A stretch of DNA of 52,384 bases from an uncultured Ruminococcus sp. (lineage in GTDB: Bacteria > Bacillota > Clostridia > Oscillospirales > Acutalibacteraceae), in contig CACYPH010000013.1 in NCBI GenBank assembly GCA_902776185.1, positions 1 to 52,384 of the forward strand, written 5' to 3'. This document shows, piece by piece, positions 16,544 through 24,785 of this stretch. The position numbers and the translations under genes are program-made. Each line of letters starts with the position of its first letter. The stretch's first letter is position 1. The notes below the pieces were generated by a model, which worked only from the letters and a program-made list of their open reading frames with translations, searched no databases and was not told the origin of the DNA.

Positions 16544-19534
16544 TTATTTTTTCCATCTGAAAATGCTGACAAATTCCGTAAAGAAATTCTTTTTGTCGGA
16601 AATCTTCTTTTTGATCTCTCCGATCGTGACGTCAGCCTGAGAGTTATGGGTGACCATCGCCTGTGCCAGTCTGACATAGATGCTCTTGAATTTCTCGATG
16701 CTCTCTTCGTCATACAGGCTCGCGGCGAAGTCAATCATCACCTGTAAGCCGTCGGCGCCGTCGAGTATCTCGATATCGAGGATCGTCTGGGACGCCGCCT
16801 GATTCTGGCGCACATCGACCGGCTGGATGTCAAAGCCCTCGAGACCGCCCATATCGCGGATATCCTGCTGATAGAGCAGATATGCCGCCTCGCCGCTGCC
16901 GACCTGGTTGACCGAGTCGACATAGGGATAACAGCTGTGCTCGATACTCTTCTGTACCTGTTCATGGACGTCGGCAAAGACGTTGCGCAGGGTGTCGCTG
17001 TCCTTGAAACGGATACCGATCGGCAGATCGCGGAACATCAAGCCCACGGAGCTGAGCATCTGCAAATCCTCTCTGCCGTTGTAGATCCACGACAGCTTGA
17101 TATCGGAGGCGTTGTTGTAGACCGAGATCGCCAGCGCCGCCACGGTGATAAAGAACTCGTTGCGGCTGATCTTGTAGGCGCGTTCGACCGCCTTCATCTG
17201 TGCCTGCTCGATGTCCAGCTCTCCGAACAGCTCGCCCATCTTGTTTTCGCGGGACTCGTGGTCGGTCTTGGGATAGCAGGACCAGTCGATATTGTCGTAG
17301 CGGTCCTCGAAGTATTTTTTGCTCTCTTCATAGAACGCGGTATTCACCGCATCCTCACGCTGCTTGAGCATGAGATAGTAGTAGTCCTTGTCCATCTCCA
17401 TGCCCATGTACGCCTTGCCGACGTCGCCGAGGAAAACCTTCAGCGAGGTGCCGTCGAACAGCGAATGGTGAACGTCAAAGAAGATATAGCCTGCTTTTTC
17501 AGTCTCGAAAACACGGCAGCGGAACAGCTTGCCGCCGACGATCTTGAAGGGATACACCAGCGTATCCTTCACAAATCTCATCTCGAATTCGGACAGCTTC
17601 TCCACGTGGATATCCGTCAGGTTCTCGGGAGTGTATCTCTGTACCAGCTCGCCGTCCTCGTTCCATGCAAAGGTGGTCAGGAGAGCGGGGTGGTTCATGA
17701 TCGCCTTTTTCAGCGCTTCTGCCATCTGCTCCATATTGAAGAGCTCGGTGCTGACCTTCATCATCGAGAACAGGTTGTACATCGTGGAGTTCGGGGTATA
17801 CAGCTGATAGTCGACCATATAAAGCTGTTCGGTCGTCAGCGGATGCTCCTCCTTGAGCGATGCATCGTTCTTTTCGTCGGGGCTTTCACCGTCGTTGTTC
17901 TCGAGTATCTCCTGATACAGCGCGGCGATCTTCGCGGGTGTTCTGCCGCGGAAGACCTCGGAGGTATTCAGACCGGGGAGATCTGCTTCGGTGATCAGCT
18001 CGATGGAGCTGAGCGAATCGCCTCCCATTTCATAGAAGTCGTCATTGATACCGACCTGCGAGAGCTTTAAGACCTTTTCCATCGCGTGACAGATCTTTTC
18101 TTCGATCTCGTTCGTCGGCGCGGCATAGTCGCTCTTGAAGTCGTCTATATTAGGTGCGGGCAGTCCTTTTCGATCGAGCTTGCCGGTCGCCTTGAGGGGT
18201 GCCTTATCGATCTTGATGTAATAGGCGGGGATCATATAGTAGGGCAGACGCTTCAAAAGCTCCGCGCGGAGCGATTCGGAGTCGATCTGCACATCAGCGG
18301 TGTAATAGGCGCAAAGGTAGCTTTTGCCGCCCTCCTCAAAGCCGCGTACTGCCGCCCATTCGATACCGAGCGCCTGCTTGACGGCGGCTTCGATCTCTGC
18401 CGGCTCGATGCGGTTGCCGTTGATCTTGATCATATCGCCCGATCTTCCGAGCAGGACATAATCTCCGTTTGCGTCCTTTTTGGCAAGGTCGCCGGTGTGA
18501 TAGATCCCGTTTACGAACGCCTTTGCGTTCTCCTCAGGCAGGTTGATGTAGCCGCGGACATACGGGTTCTCAAAGCACAGCTCGCCGGTTTCGCCCTCGG
18601 CGACCTCGTTGCCGTCTTCGCCGAGAAGGATGATCTTCGTGTCGATCTCCGGCTTGCCGATCGGGCAGGTCTCGTAAGAGCGGTCTATCTTAAAAATACC
18701 TACCGCAAAGCCGCTTTCGCTGGCGGCGTATACGTTGATAAGATCTACGTTCTCATTATATACATTGTTCGCGGGTTCAGATCCGACGATCAGTATTCTG
18801 AGGAAAGGTCCGGTCTGATTTCCCAGCTTACGGACATAGGACGGCGTCAGGAAGGTGACGGTGATGCGCTTGGTGATGAAGTATTTTGCGAGCGCGGCGG
18901 GATTCTTGATGGTGGCGTAGGATACGACAAAGGTCTTTCCGCCGAAGATGCTCAGCGCTTTCAGGATAACGATGACCGAAGCGACGAAGTTCATCGGCGC
19001 GAGCAGCGCAAGCCGGTCGGAGCTTTTGAAGGGGGTCTGACCGTCGACCTTGATGGATTCGATCGCGCGGCTGAGGTTGCCGTATTCATGCAGAACGCCC
19101 TTGGGGTTGCCGGTGGTACCGGAGGTATAGATCGCATAGGCGGCGTCGTGATCGCCGTGCGCCGCATAGCCGCTCAGCGGTTCGGTGTGCATGATCTCGT
19201 CCCAGTTATCGGCGCAAAGATCCAGCTTGCAGCCGCAGTCCTCGCGGATGAAGTTGATGCGCTCCGGCGCGTAAGTGTCCTCTACCAGCGCCCATGCCGC
19301 ACCTGCCTTCCATACGCCGAGCATCGCGATGATCGGGAGGATGCCGCGCGGCAGATTGATGAGGACAAAGTCCTCTTTACCGATACCGTTCTGCTTTAAA
19401 TACGCATAGACGCGTCCGGTCATCTCGTCAAACTGCGCATAGGTGATGCCCTTGGTGTGCGTGTCGTCAAACAGGATCGATCCGTTGGGGTTTTCAGCGG
19501 TATACTGCTCCAGCAGTTCTAAAATCTCGGTCAT
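16544..19534 (-). CDS. Single-module nonribosomal peptide synthetase: adenylation, carrier, condensation
   Basis: 996 residues. The adenylation domain (about 1-465) has YAIYTSGTTGNPKGV (133-147), NVYAASESG (267-275), YHTGDL (345-350), GRSGDMIKINGNRIEP (363-378) and ATGKLDRKGLP. The carrier domain follows (about 475-545) with phosphopantetheine Ser507 in GGDSLSS, then a condensation domain (about 563-985) with intact HHSLFDG (689-695). There is no thioesterase or reductase. At the position of the Asp that binds the alpha-amino group (Asp235 in PheA) the segment reads MNFVASV, apparently Val184, so the substrate may not be an alpha-amino acid. Order A-T-C suggests activation of an acyl unit that is passed to a free amine or alcohol. 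It starts one base after the STAS gene and is probably cotranscribed with it. Product unknown. Confidence 0.88.
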   Translation of the reverse strand: MTEILELLEQYTAENPNGSILFDDTHTKGITYAQFDEMTGRVYAYLKQNGIGKEDFVLINLPRGILPIIAMLGVWKAGAAWALVEDTYAPERINFIREDCGCKLDLCADNWDEIMHTEPLSGYAAHGDHDAAYAIYTSGTTGNPKGVLHEYGNLSRAIESIKVDGQTPFKSSDRLALLAPMNFVASVIVILKALSIFGGKTFVVSYATIKNPAALAKYFITKRITVTFLTPSYVRKLGNQTGPFLRILIVGSEPANNVYNENVDLINVYAASESGFAVGIFKIDRSYETCPIGKPEIDTKIILLGEDGNEVAEGETGELCFENPYVRGYINLPEENAKAFVNGIYHTGDLAKKDANGDYVLLGRSGDMIKINGNRIEPAEIEAAVKQALGIEWAAVRGFEEGGKSYLCAYYTADVQIDSESLRAELLKRLPYYMIPAYYIKIDKAPLKATGKLDRKGLPAPNIDDFKSDYAAPTNEIEEKICHAMEKVLKLSQVGINDDFYEMGGDSLSSIELITEADLPGLNTSEVFRGRTPAKIAALYQEILENNDGESPDEKNDASLKEEHPLTTEQLYMVDYQLYTPNSTMYNLFSMMKVSTELFNMEQMAEALKKAIMNHPALLTTFAWNEDGELVQRYTPENLTDIHVEKLSEFEMRFVKDTLVYPFKIVGGKLFRCRVFETEKAGYIFFDVHHSLFDGTSLKVFLGDVGKAYMGMEMDKDYYYLMLKQREDAVNTAFYEESKKYFEDRYDNIDWSCYPKTDHESRENKMGELFGELDIEQAQMKAVERAYKISRNEFFITVAALAISVYNNASDIKLSWIYNGREDLQMLSSVGLMFRDLPIGIRFKDSDTLRNVFADVHEQVQKSIEHSCYPYVDSVNQVGSGEAAYLLYQQDIRDMGGLEGFDIQPVDVRQNQAASQTILDIEILDGADGLQVMIDFAASLYDEESIEKFKSIYVRLAQAMVTHNSQADVTIGEIKKKISDKKNFFTEFVSIFRWKK

Positions 19535-19535
19535 A

Positions 19536-19844
19536 TCAGTCTGCTCCTTCTATATCCAGAATATCCGAGAATCCTGTGACTTCAAAAATTTCCATGACGG
19601 TTTCGTTGACGTTGCAGACAGTCATTTTGCCCTGCTTGTTCATGAGCTTCTGAGCAGCGAGCAGTACTCTCAGTCCTGCGGAAGAAATGTAGCTCAGGTC
19701 TTTCATATCGATCGTCAGTGTTGTGACGCCGAGGAGGGACCTTTTCAGCTCCTGATCAAGCTCGGGAGCCGTCGTAGTGTCCAGACGACCCTCAAGAGCG
19801 AAAACAGCTGCGGCATTGTTGATTGTTTTTTTGATGTTGAGCAT
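19536..19844 (-). CDS. STAS-domain protein (anti-sigma factor antagonist-like)
   Basis: 102 residues, a single STAS domain of the SpoIIAA/RsbV type: FALEGRLDTTTAPELDQEL, then LTIDMKDLSYISSAGLRVLL with the phosphorylatable Ser of the ISSAG motif. Family members bind anti-sigma kinases or regulate partner proteins by phosphorylation. No anti-sigma kinase or phosphatase gene is nearby. A GGAG ribosome site for the NRPS lies within its last codons, and the gap to the NRPS is one base, so the pair is tightly coupled. A role in controlling the NRPS is my inference. Ribosome site AAAAGGAGAA before the start. Confidence 0.87.
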   Translation of the reverse strand: MLNIKKTINNAAAVFALEGRLDTTTAPELDQELKRSLLGVTTLTIDMKDLSYISSAGLRVLLAAQKLMNKQGKMTVCNVNETVMEIFEVTGFSDILDIEGAD

Positions 19845-19984
19845 AATTATCAGATTCTCCTTTTCCTATTATTTATTTAGTATATGCTTGAGTGCTTCGA
19901 CGTTCGAAAGCACGACAGGTCTGAGCAGATTCTCGATGATCAGCGATACGCGCCGATCCCTTTTATATGGATTCCGAGAAGCTG

Positions 19985-20746
19985 TTATTGATTGAATTCA
20001 AAAAAGTTCATCTGTGCGAAGCCCGTCGGCAGCGGTATCGTACACATATAAATGATACCGAAAACCAGAAATACGACCGCGATTGACAGGACTGCAATCC
20101 GATTCGGCATATTCTTGAAAGTGCCGACGATGCCGAGCAGGAATAGCACCAGCGAATAGATGACGGTAACAAGCTGATAGGAATCACCCTTAGTATTATC
20201 CCGCTTTCCTTCTGCGAGCAGCTCCTGAGATCGATCGGACGTTTCCTGCGCTGACGCAGAATATTGTTCAATCATGCCGGGCATATTGAAGGGATTGTCT
20301 TCGTTGTTTTCTTCCATCCATTTTATGCCTTTGGCAAGTGTGTCGCTGATACTCTGCTTCTTGAATATCTCGATCTTGCCGTTGATGAGATCGATCTTTG
20401 TCTGATCTCCGTCAACCTTTGCCGCTTCCAGCTCATAGGTATAATCCTTCAGGGTGTTCCATGCCATATAATCGGCAAGATACGCCTGCGTACCGAGGTT
20501 GTATTCCGCGGTACCCTGCGACGCCGTGTTATTGCTCTCGGTAAAGTGGATGGACTGGAGCCCTCCGTGCAGATGACCGATCCATGCGGCCCATGCCGAG
20601 AGCAGCGTGGTGACGCCGAGAAGCACTGCGACGACGGTTTCGAGCCTTTTGGGGGTCAGGATGGTTTTTTTGCCATCGATCGCGTTGCCGGGAGGAGTAT
20701 CACTGTGCTTGGCGGTTTCGCTTTTTGTTGATTCGGTTTTATTCAT
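19985..20746 (-). CDS. DUF4337-like membrane protein
   Basis: 253 residues with no known function. A hydrophilic Ser/Thr/Lys-rich N-terminus (1-35) is followed by a transmembrane helix (about 37-55, VVAVLLGVTTLLSAWAAW), a long extracytoplasmic region with charged helices (60-175) and two C-terminal helices (about 192-209 and 217-237). The opening pattern TAVLLG..TLLSAWAAW followed by a helical outside domain and a C-terminal helix pair resembles DUF4337 proteins, but I cannot confirm it. It ends 140 bp before the STAS gene and starts 11 bp after the glycerophosphodiesterase stop, so those two are probably one unit. Confidence 0.65.
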   Translation of the reverse strand: MNKTESTKSETAKHSDTPPGNAIDGKKTILTPKRLETVVAVLLGVTTLLSAWAAWIGHLHGGLQSIHFTESNNTASQGTAEYNLGTQAYLADYMAWNTLKDYTYELEAAKVDGDQTKIDLINGKIEIFKKQSISDTLAKGIKWMEENNEDNPFNMPGMIEQYSASAQETSDRSQELLAEGKRDNTKGDSYQLVTVIYSLVLFLLGIVGTFKNMPNRIAVLSIAVVFLVFGIIYMCTIPLPTGFAQMNFFEFNQ

Positions 20747-20757
20747 ATCGATGATCC

Positions 20758-21666
20758 TTACTGTACCAAAGAGTACGCCTTTTGGAGAATGATTTCGAGC
20801 GGCGAGCGCTTGGAGAGCTGTTCCTTTATCTCTCCCGACAGTTTCACGGAATCGGTAATGATCGCGTCGGCGTCGCTTGTCATGAAATACTCGATATCGT
20901 CTTCTTCATTGACGGTCCATACCATGACCTTCTTGCCCTTGTCGTGGATCGCGGCGATCGTCTCGTCGGTCGAGATCTCTTCCTCAAGAGCCAGATAATC
21001 GAAGGGGGTGCTCTCGATCTGACCAAAGGAGATAAAGGCGAGATAGCCGGTCTGCATCTCGGGGTATTTCTGCTCGATATACTCCAGTATATCATATTTC
21101 AGTGAGATTAGCACTACCTGATTTTCCATTTTCTTTTCTTTGACAATCCTGACGGCATCATCTGCCATTTGATTGTCAGCAGTCTCGCCCTTGAGCTCGA
21201 CAAAGAGGATCACTTTGTCGCGGGACGCGTCGAGCATTTCTTCCAGCGACGGGACAGGTTCGCCGTCCACCCGAAGCTCCTTGACCTCACTGAGCGTCAT
21301 TTCGTTCGGTGTTTTGCTGACGCCCGCAACGCGCTCAAAGTCTGCGTCATGGTTGACGACATAGTATCCGTCCGAGGTGCGCTGGATATCGATCTCACAG
21401 CCCTTGGCGCCGAGTTCATAGGCGGCCTCGATACCCTTGACGGTATTTTCGGGAGCTTCAACGCCGCCCGCGCGGTGCGCGATGATCTCAGCCGTGATCG
21501 TATGGAAGACCTCGTCAAATCGGTTGACGCCGATGACAGAGAACCCGACACAGAGTGCCAGCACAAGCACTGCGGCAGTGATGACGGACGGATTCTCCCC
21601 GTCAAGGAGCTTTGCGCCGTAGATGACCAGAGCATTCAGCTCGACCGCGACGTATGAGATGACCAT
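20758..21666 (-). CDS. Glycerophosphodiester phosphodiesterase, N-terminally short membrane form
   Basis: 302 residues. One or two transmembrane helices (about 1-47) precede a complete GDPD domain: AHRAGGVEAPENT (His-Arg pair), KGCEIDIQRTSDGYYVVNHD (Glu, Asp, His metal ligands), LFVELKGE and VMVWTVN. It hydrolyses glycerophosphodiesters to glycerol-3-phosphate and an alcohol, probably with the active site outside the cell. Membrane GDPDs of Firmicutes usually have a long multi-helix N-terminal domain (about 600 residues in total). Here the open frame continues about 38 codons upstream of ATG 21666 without a start codon and then meets TAA, which suggests the 5' half was lost. It may be functional from ATG 21666 or a 5'-truncated pseudogene. 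Confidence 0.8.
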   Translation of the reverse strand: MVISYVAVELNALVIYGAKLLDGENPSVITAAVLVLALCVGFSVIGVNRFDEVFHTITAEIIAHRAGGVEAPENTVKGIEAAYELGAKGCEIDIQRTSDGYYVVNHDADFERVAGVSKTPNEMTLSEVKELRVDGEPVPSLEEMLDASRDKVILFVELKGETADNQMADDAVRIVKEKKMENQVVLISLKYDILEYIEQKYPEMQTGYLAFISFGQIESTPFDYLALEEEISTDETIAAIHDKGKKVMVWTVNEEDDIEYFMTSDADAIITDSVKLSGEIKEQLSKRSPLEIILQKAYSLVQ

Positions 21667-21851
21667 CAGCAGGACACGAGATGAAATGTCAGCAGCTTTG
21701 GGATCGCCTGATAAAACGGAAGGAGTCGATTTTTCAGTTTTATGACATTACCTCTTTGATTTTTTGCGCAAAGCGGGGAAGAATCGCGCAAAGGAAGTTA
21801 TGTATCCGCGTGCATACGGCGGATACGGTTATCGTATTGATCAGCGAATGC

Positions 21852-22370
21852 TTAATCTCTGGCGGCAAAGCCGCTGAACATGAGGGTGAAGCCCGTTTCG
21901 ATAAAATAGATGCCGACCAAAACGCCGAGAGTGACCGCCATGCGCAGGGGCTCGAAGAACGAGCCGACGCCGACAAGAACTGCGAGGATGCCGAAGATCA
22001 GCTGCAGGATCCATAATCCGCTTCCGAATTTTCTTGTCACCGATACGGCATTGGTGATCGTGACGATACCCATCAGTACGAACCATATCGCTGTCATGAT
22101 CAGCATAACGCCTTCGGCAAAGAGCAGAGATTCGGGAAACGAAAGCATGACGATACCCAGTATTACGCTCAGAATATCAAACACAAAGTTCACGCCGAAT
22201 CGTTTTTCGACAATGGCTTGGATGATGCCGATAATGCCGAAAACAAACATCAGTATCACGACAAAATAACCGGTGTTCATGAAGGTAAGCAGCGGAGTGA
22301 AGATACAGGAAAAGCCTCCGGCAACTAACAGGACACCCAAAATAATGAATAAGACGGTCATAAAAAACAC
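21852..22370 (-). CDS. HdeD/DUF308 family membrane protein
   Basis: 172 residues with six predicted transmembrane helices and short loops, typical of the DUF308/HdeD family (for example VFGIIGIIQAIVEKRFG, WFVLMGIVTITNAV, LQLIFGILAVLVGVGSFF). In enterobacteria HdeD is linked to acid stress; in Firmicutes its role is unknown. It reads away from the regulator genes on the plus strand, and the shared intergenic region carries the palindrome at 22513. Its 3' end lies about 185 bp before the truncated GDPD gene. Confidence 0.82.
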   Translation of the reverse strand: MFFMTVLFIILGVLLVAGGFSCIFTPLLTFMNTGYFVVILMFVFGIIGIIQAIVEKRFGVNFVFDILSVILGIVMLSFPESLLFAEGVMLIMTAIWFVLMGIVTITNAVSVTRKFGSGLWILQLIFGILAVLVGVGSFFEPLRMAVTLGVLVGIYFIETGFTLMFSGFAARD

Positions 22371-22512
22371 CTCACAAAAAATTTATCTGAATCCGAATCC
22401 TGAGGCATAACACAGGACACGGACTGACAGAACGCTGCTGATGATTATTATTTCGAACGAAATAATACATAATCCCACTCTATTTTACTATTTTTATTTG
22501 TATTATCCAATA

Positions 22513-22535
22513 AGATGTTCCATAATGGAACATCT
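22513..22535. promoter_or_regulatory. Palindromic operator, site 1
   Basis: Perfect inverted repeat with 11-bp arms around one central base; the core is TGTTCCATAATGGAACA. The centre is 28 bp upstream of the -35 of the next gene. The same core occurs at 24673 and 30983, each upstream of a gene in this neighbourhood. Confidence 0.75.
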
Positions 22536-22551
22536 AAATTCATAAAAAAAC

Positions 22552-22581
22552 TTGTTTTTGGTTATTGTTTTTGTTTATAAT
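22552..22581 (+). promoter_or_regulatory. Promoter of the two-component regulator operon
   Basis: TTGTTT (22552-22557), an 18-base spacer and TATAAT (22576-22581). The weak -35 next to an upstream palindrome fits an activated promoter. Confidence 0.6.
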
Positions 22582-22640
22582 AATATCAAAATAGCGCAAA
22601 AATAACAAGAGTATAATCAAAAACTACGGAGAATAACAAA

Positions 22641-23240
22641 ATGAGTCAGTTTTTTTCGGATACATTGCGAAAGCTGAGAACTGAAAAAGGACTTTCACAG
22701 CAGATCTTGGCGGATAAGATGTACGTTACCCGTTCCACGGTAGCCCGGTGGGAGACCGGCTACCGTCTGCCGGACGTCGCTATGATATCCCGCCTCGCTG
22801 AGATTTTGAGCGTAGACGTCAATATGCTGCTCTCCGCAGCAGCGCAAAGCGACAAGTGCCCTAACGTCATCATGGTGGATGACAGAAAGCTGATCCTGTT
22901 GGGCGGTTTACCGATACTGGAAGAGGTCATGCCGAACGCGAACGTCATAGGCTTTACCGATGCGGCGGAAGCTGTTGAATTTGCAAAGGCGAACCGTATC
23001 GCGCTTGCCTTTTTAGATATCGAGCTGAGAAATACAAGCGGACTGGATCTGTGCCGCGAGCTGCTCCGGATCAATCCGCGTACCAATGTTGTGTATCTGA
23101 CGGCATACAGCGAGTATGCTCTTGATGCATGGAGTACGGGCGCGATCGGTTTTATGCTCAAGCCTGTCACACCCGAAGGCGTCAGGGAACAGCTCAAAAA
23201 TCTGCGATATCCGTTTTGGACGGGAGGCGAAGGCGCATGA
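22641..23240 (+). CDS. Response regulator with N-terminal XRE helix-turn-helix and C-terminal receiver
   Basis: 199 residues. Residues 5-62 form an XRE/HTH_3 domain (LRTEKGLSQQILADKMYVTR then STVARWETGYRLP). Residues 75-195 form a receiver with acidic pair D80-D81, phospho-acceptor D126 (AFLDIEL), T154 and K174. The receiver resembles those of LytTR regulators (AYSEYALDAWSTGAIGFMLK), but the usual C-terminal LytTR domain is absent; the DNA-binding unit is at the other end and of another fold. The next gene overlaps by four bases and encodes the kinase. A perfect palindrome lies upstream, so autoregulation is likely. GGAG ribosome site 10 bp before ATG. Confidence 0.92.
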   Translation: MSQFFSDTLRKLRTEKGLSQQILADKMYVTRSTVARWETGYRLPDVAMISRLAEILSVDVNMLLSAAAQSDKCPNVIMVDDRKLILLGGLPILEEVMPNANVIGFTDAAEAVEFAKANRIALAFLDIELRNTSGLDLCRELLRINPRTNVVYLTAYSEYALDAWSTGAIGFMLKPVTPEGVREQLKNLRYPFWTGGEGA

Positions 23241-24505
23241 ACGACTGGACCATTGTCGCAGGTTATTCGCTGGGAGGCGCGATGCTGGTAATGATGGCGA
23301 TCGGTATCGCGTTCTCTGCTTTTATGCCTGCGCTCGACCGGTGGAGCAGGCGCTATTTCCTCACGTTCTTTTCGATTCTTTTTCTGTATGCCGTTGTCCT
23401 CTTTTTTGATTTGATCTTCTATGTCGATCCCGATATGGCGGAGCCGCAAAAGGTAGTCATTATTCTGGAATACCTGTTTTTCTCTGTGCTGACGCCGATG
23501 CCGATGCCCTTTCTGCTGCATTCCTGCTCAGAAAGCCTAAAACGCAGCGTTCCGTTACGCGCAGTTATGGCGTTGTGGGGCGTATTCTGCTTCATACTGG
23601 TCGCTGCTCAGTTTACGGACGTCATCTACTACTCTACGCCCGATAATCAGTACTTTCGCGGTCCGCTGTTCGCGCTGCTGATGATTCCGCTGGCGCTGAT
23701 CATGATTCTCAACATACAGGGCTTGATCAAAAGACGCAAAAAGCTCTCCAAAAGGTTTTTTACCGCCCTTCTTATCTATCTGCTGCCCACAGCGATTTTC
23801 ATCATCATGTATATGTTCATCGCCGTTGATGTGCTGGTTTCGTTCTGGATGTTCCTCTGTGCGATGACGATGTTCGGCCTTGTCCTTATGGATAACGTGG
23901 AAAAGTATATGCGGCAGCAGCGCGAAATCGCCAACCAGCGCGCCGGCATCATGGTGCTGCAGATGCGGCCGCACTTCATCTATAACACCATGATGGGGAT
24001 CTACTACCTTTGCGATCAGGATTCCTCAAAGGCAAAGCAGGTAACACTGGACTTCACCACCTACCTGCGCAAGAACTTCGCCGCTATCGCGAGCGAGGAT
24101 ACCATTCCCTTTTCGGCGGAGCTGGAGCATACCCGCGCTTACCTTGCCGTTGAACAGGCGCAGTTTGAGGACAGCCTCTTTGTCAGCTTTGATACGCCGC
24201 ACACGCTGTTTCGCGTGCCGCCGCTGACGCTGCAGCCTATCGTTGAGAACGCCGTCAAGCACGGCATGAGCGCTAGCAGCGATCCGATCCATATCTCTGT
24301 CGTTACCCGACTGACGGATATAGGGAGCGAGATCATCGTCGAGGACGACGGTCCGGGCTTCAATCCGGTCGATGACAACGAGCCGCATATCGCCTTGAAT
24401 AATATCAGACAACGGCTCGAAATGATGTGCAAAGGCACGCTCATGATCACGCCGCGTGAGGGCGGAGGAACAAGGGTGAAGGTTACGATACCTCGTTCCG
24501 AATAA
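23237..24505 (+). CDS. LytS-type sensor histidine kinase
   Basis: 422 residues from ATG 23237, which overlaps the regulator stop (ATGA). An in-frame upstream ATG lies inside the regulator gene and is rejected. Six or seven transmembrane helices fill residues 7-218. The cytoplasmic part has the His_kinase H-box QMRPHFIYNTMM with phospho-His246, the N-box PPLTLQPIVENAVKHG and the G-box VEDDGPGF. The many-helix, loop-poor sensor resembles quorum or antimicrobial-sensing kinases. Partner of the XRE-receiver protein. Confidence 0.92.
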   Translation: MNDWTIVAGYSLGGAMLVMMAIGIAFSAFMPALDRWSRRYFLTFFSILFLYAVVLFFDLIFYVDPDMAEPQKVVIILEYLFFSVLTPMPMPFLLHSCSESLKRSVPLRAVMALWGVFCFILVAAQFTDVIYYSTPDNQYFRGPLFALLMIPLALIMILNIQGLIKRRKKLSKRFFTALLIYLLPTAIFIIMYMFIAVDVLVSFWMFLCAMTMFGLVLMDNVEKYMRQQREIANQRAGIMVLQMRPHFIYNTMMGIYYLCDQDSSKAKQVTLDFTTYLRKNFAAIASEDTIPFSAELEHTRAYLAVEQAQFEDSLFVSFDTPHTLFRVPPLTLQPIVENAVKHGMSASSDPIHISVVTRLTDIGSEIIVEDDGPGFNPVDDNEPHIALNNIRQRLEMMCKGTLMITPREGGGTRVKVTIPRSE

Positions 24506-24568
24506 GAGATTTCGGTATTAATCTGTAGCTTTACCGTTAATATAAAAAATATTAAAAGAGGGGATGTC

Positions 24569-24655
24569 ATGTTCAAATTACTTTTCAAAAACATGAAGGC
24601 AAAGAACTGGGTATCAGTCATTCTTTTTTTTGCTACTGTAACGACTCTATTGTAA
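24569..24655 (+). pseudogene. Remnant N-terminus of a membrane protein, probably an ABC exporter
   Basis: An ATG with a good ribosome site (AAAAGAGGGG) opens a 28-codon frame MFKLLFKNMKAKNWVSVILF... that ends at TAA. The start resembles the first helix of fused ABC exporters (LLKYMKKYW..VLLI type). It lies 63 bp after the kinase gene, where an exporter gene would be expected in such a regulator cassette. The rest is gone: a hairpin and an unrelated promoter follow. It could instead be a real 28-residue membrane peptide; the remnant reading is an inference from the N-terminal pattern. Confidence 0.5.
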
Positions 24656-24664
24656 ACCTACAAT

Positions 24665-24699
24665 CCAAGGGGGTGTTCCATTTTGGAACACCCCCTTGG
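24665..24699. promoter_or_regulatory. Palindromic operator or hairpin, site 2
   Basis: 16-bp perfect arms around TTT; the inner part TGTTCCATTTTGGAACA matches the core of sites 22513 and 30980 with identical spacing. The outer CCAAGGGGG/CCCCCTTGG arms are extra. No U tract follows, so it is a poor intrinsic terminator. It ends 51 bp before the -35 at 24751. Confidence 0.65.
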
Positions 24700-24750
24700 A
24701 ATTTGTGTGAAAATATATTACAATATTAATATATAGTTTATTGAAAGGAC

Positions 24751-24779
24751 TTGACACAGCGATGATGATGGGCTACACT
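24751..24779 (+). promoter_or_regulatory. Promoter upstream of the giant secreted protein
   Basis: TTGACA (24751-24756), 17-base spacer, TACACT (24774-24779). Start near 24786. No better promoter is visible between here and the gene at 25028. Confidence 0.65.
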
Positions 24780-24785
24780 TGCACA

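Noticed and set aside
16937-19399. Long plus-strand reading frames (377 and 437 codons) opposite the NRPS gene
   Set aside because: They mirror the codon structure of the NRPS, have no ribosome site and no recognisable domain. The NRPS motifs on the minus strand are unambiguous.
24665-24699. Long palindrome read simply as the terminator of the kinase operon
   Set aside because: No U tract follows on either strand, and its core equals the operator-like palindromes upstream of two other genes. Termination is not excluded but is not the best reading.
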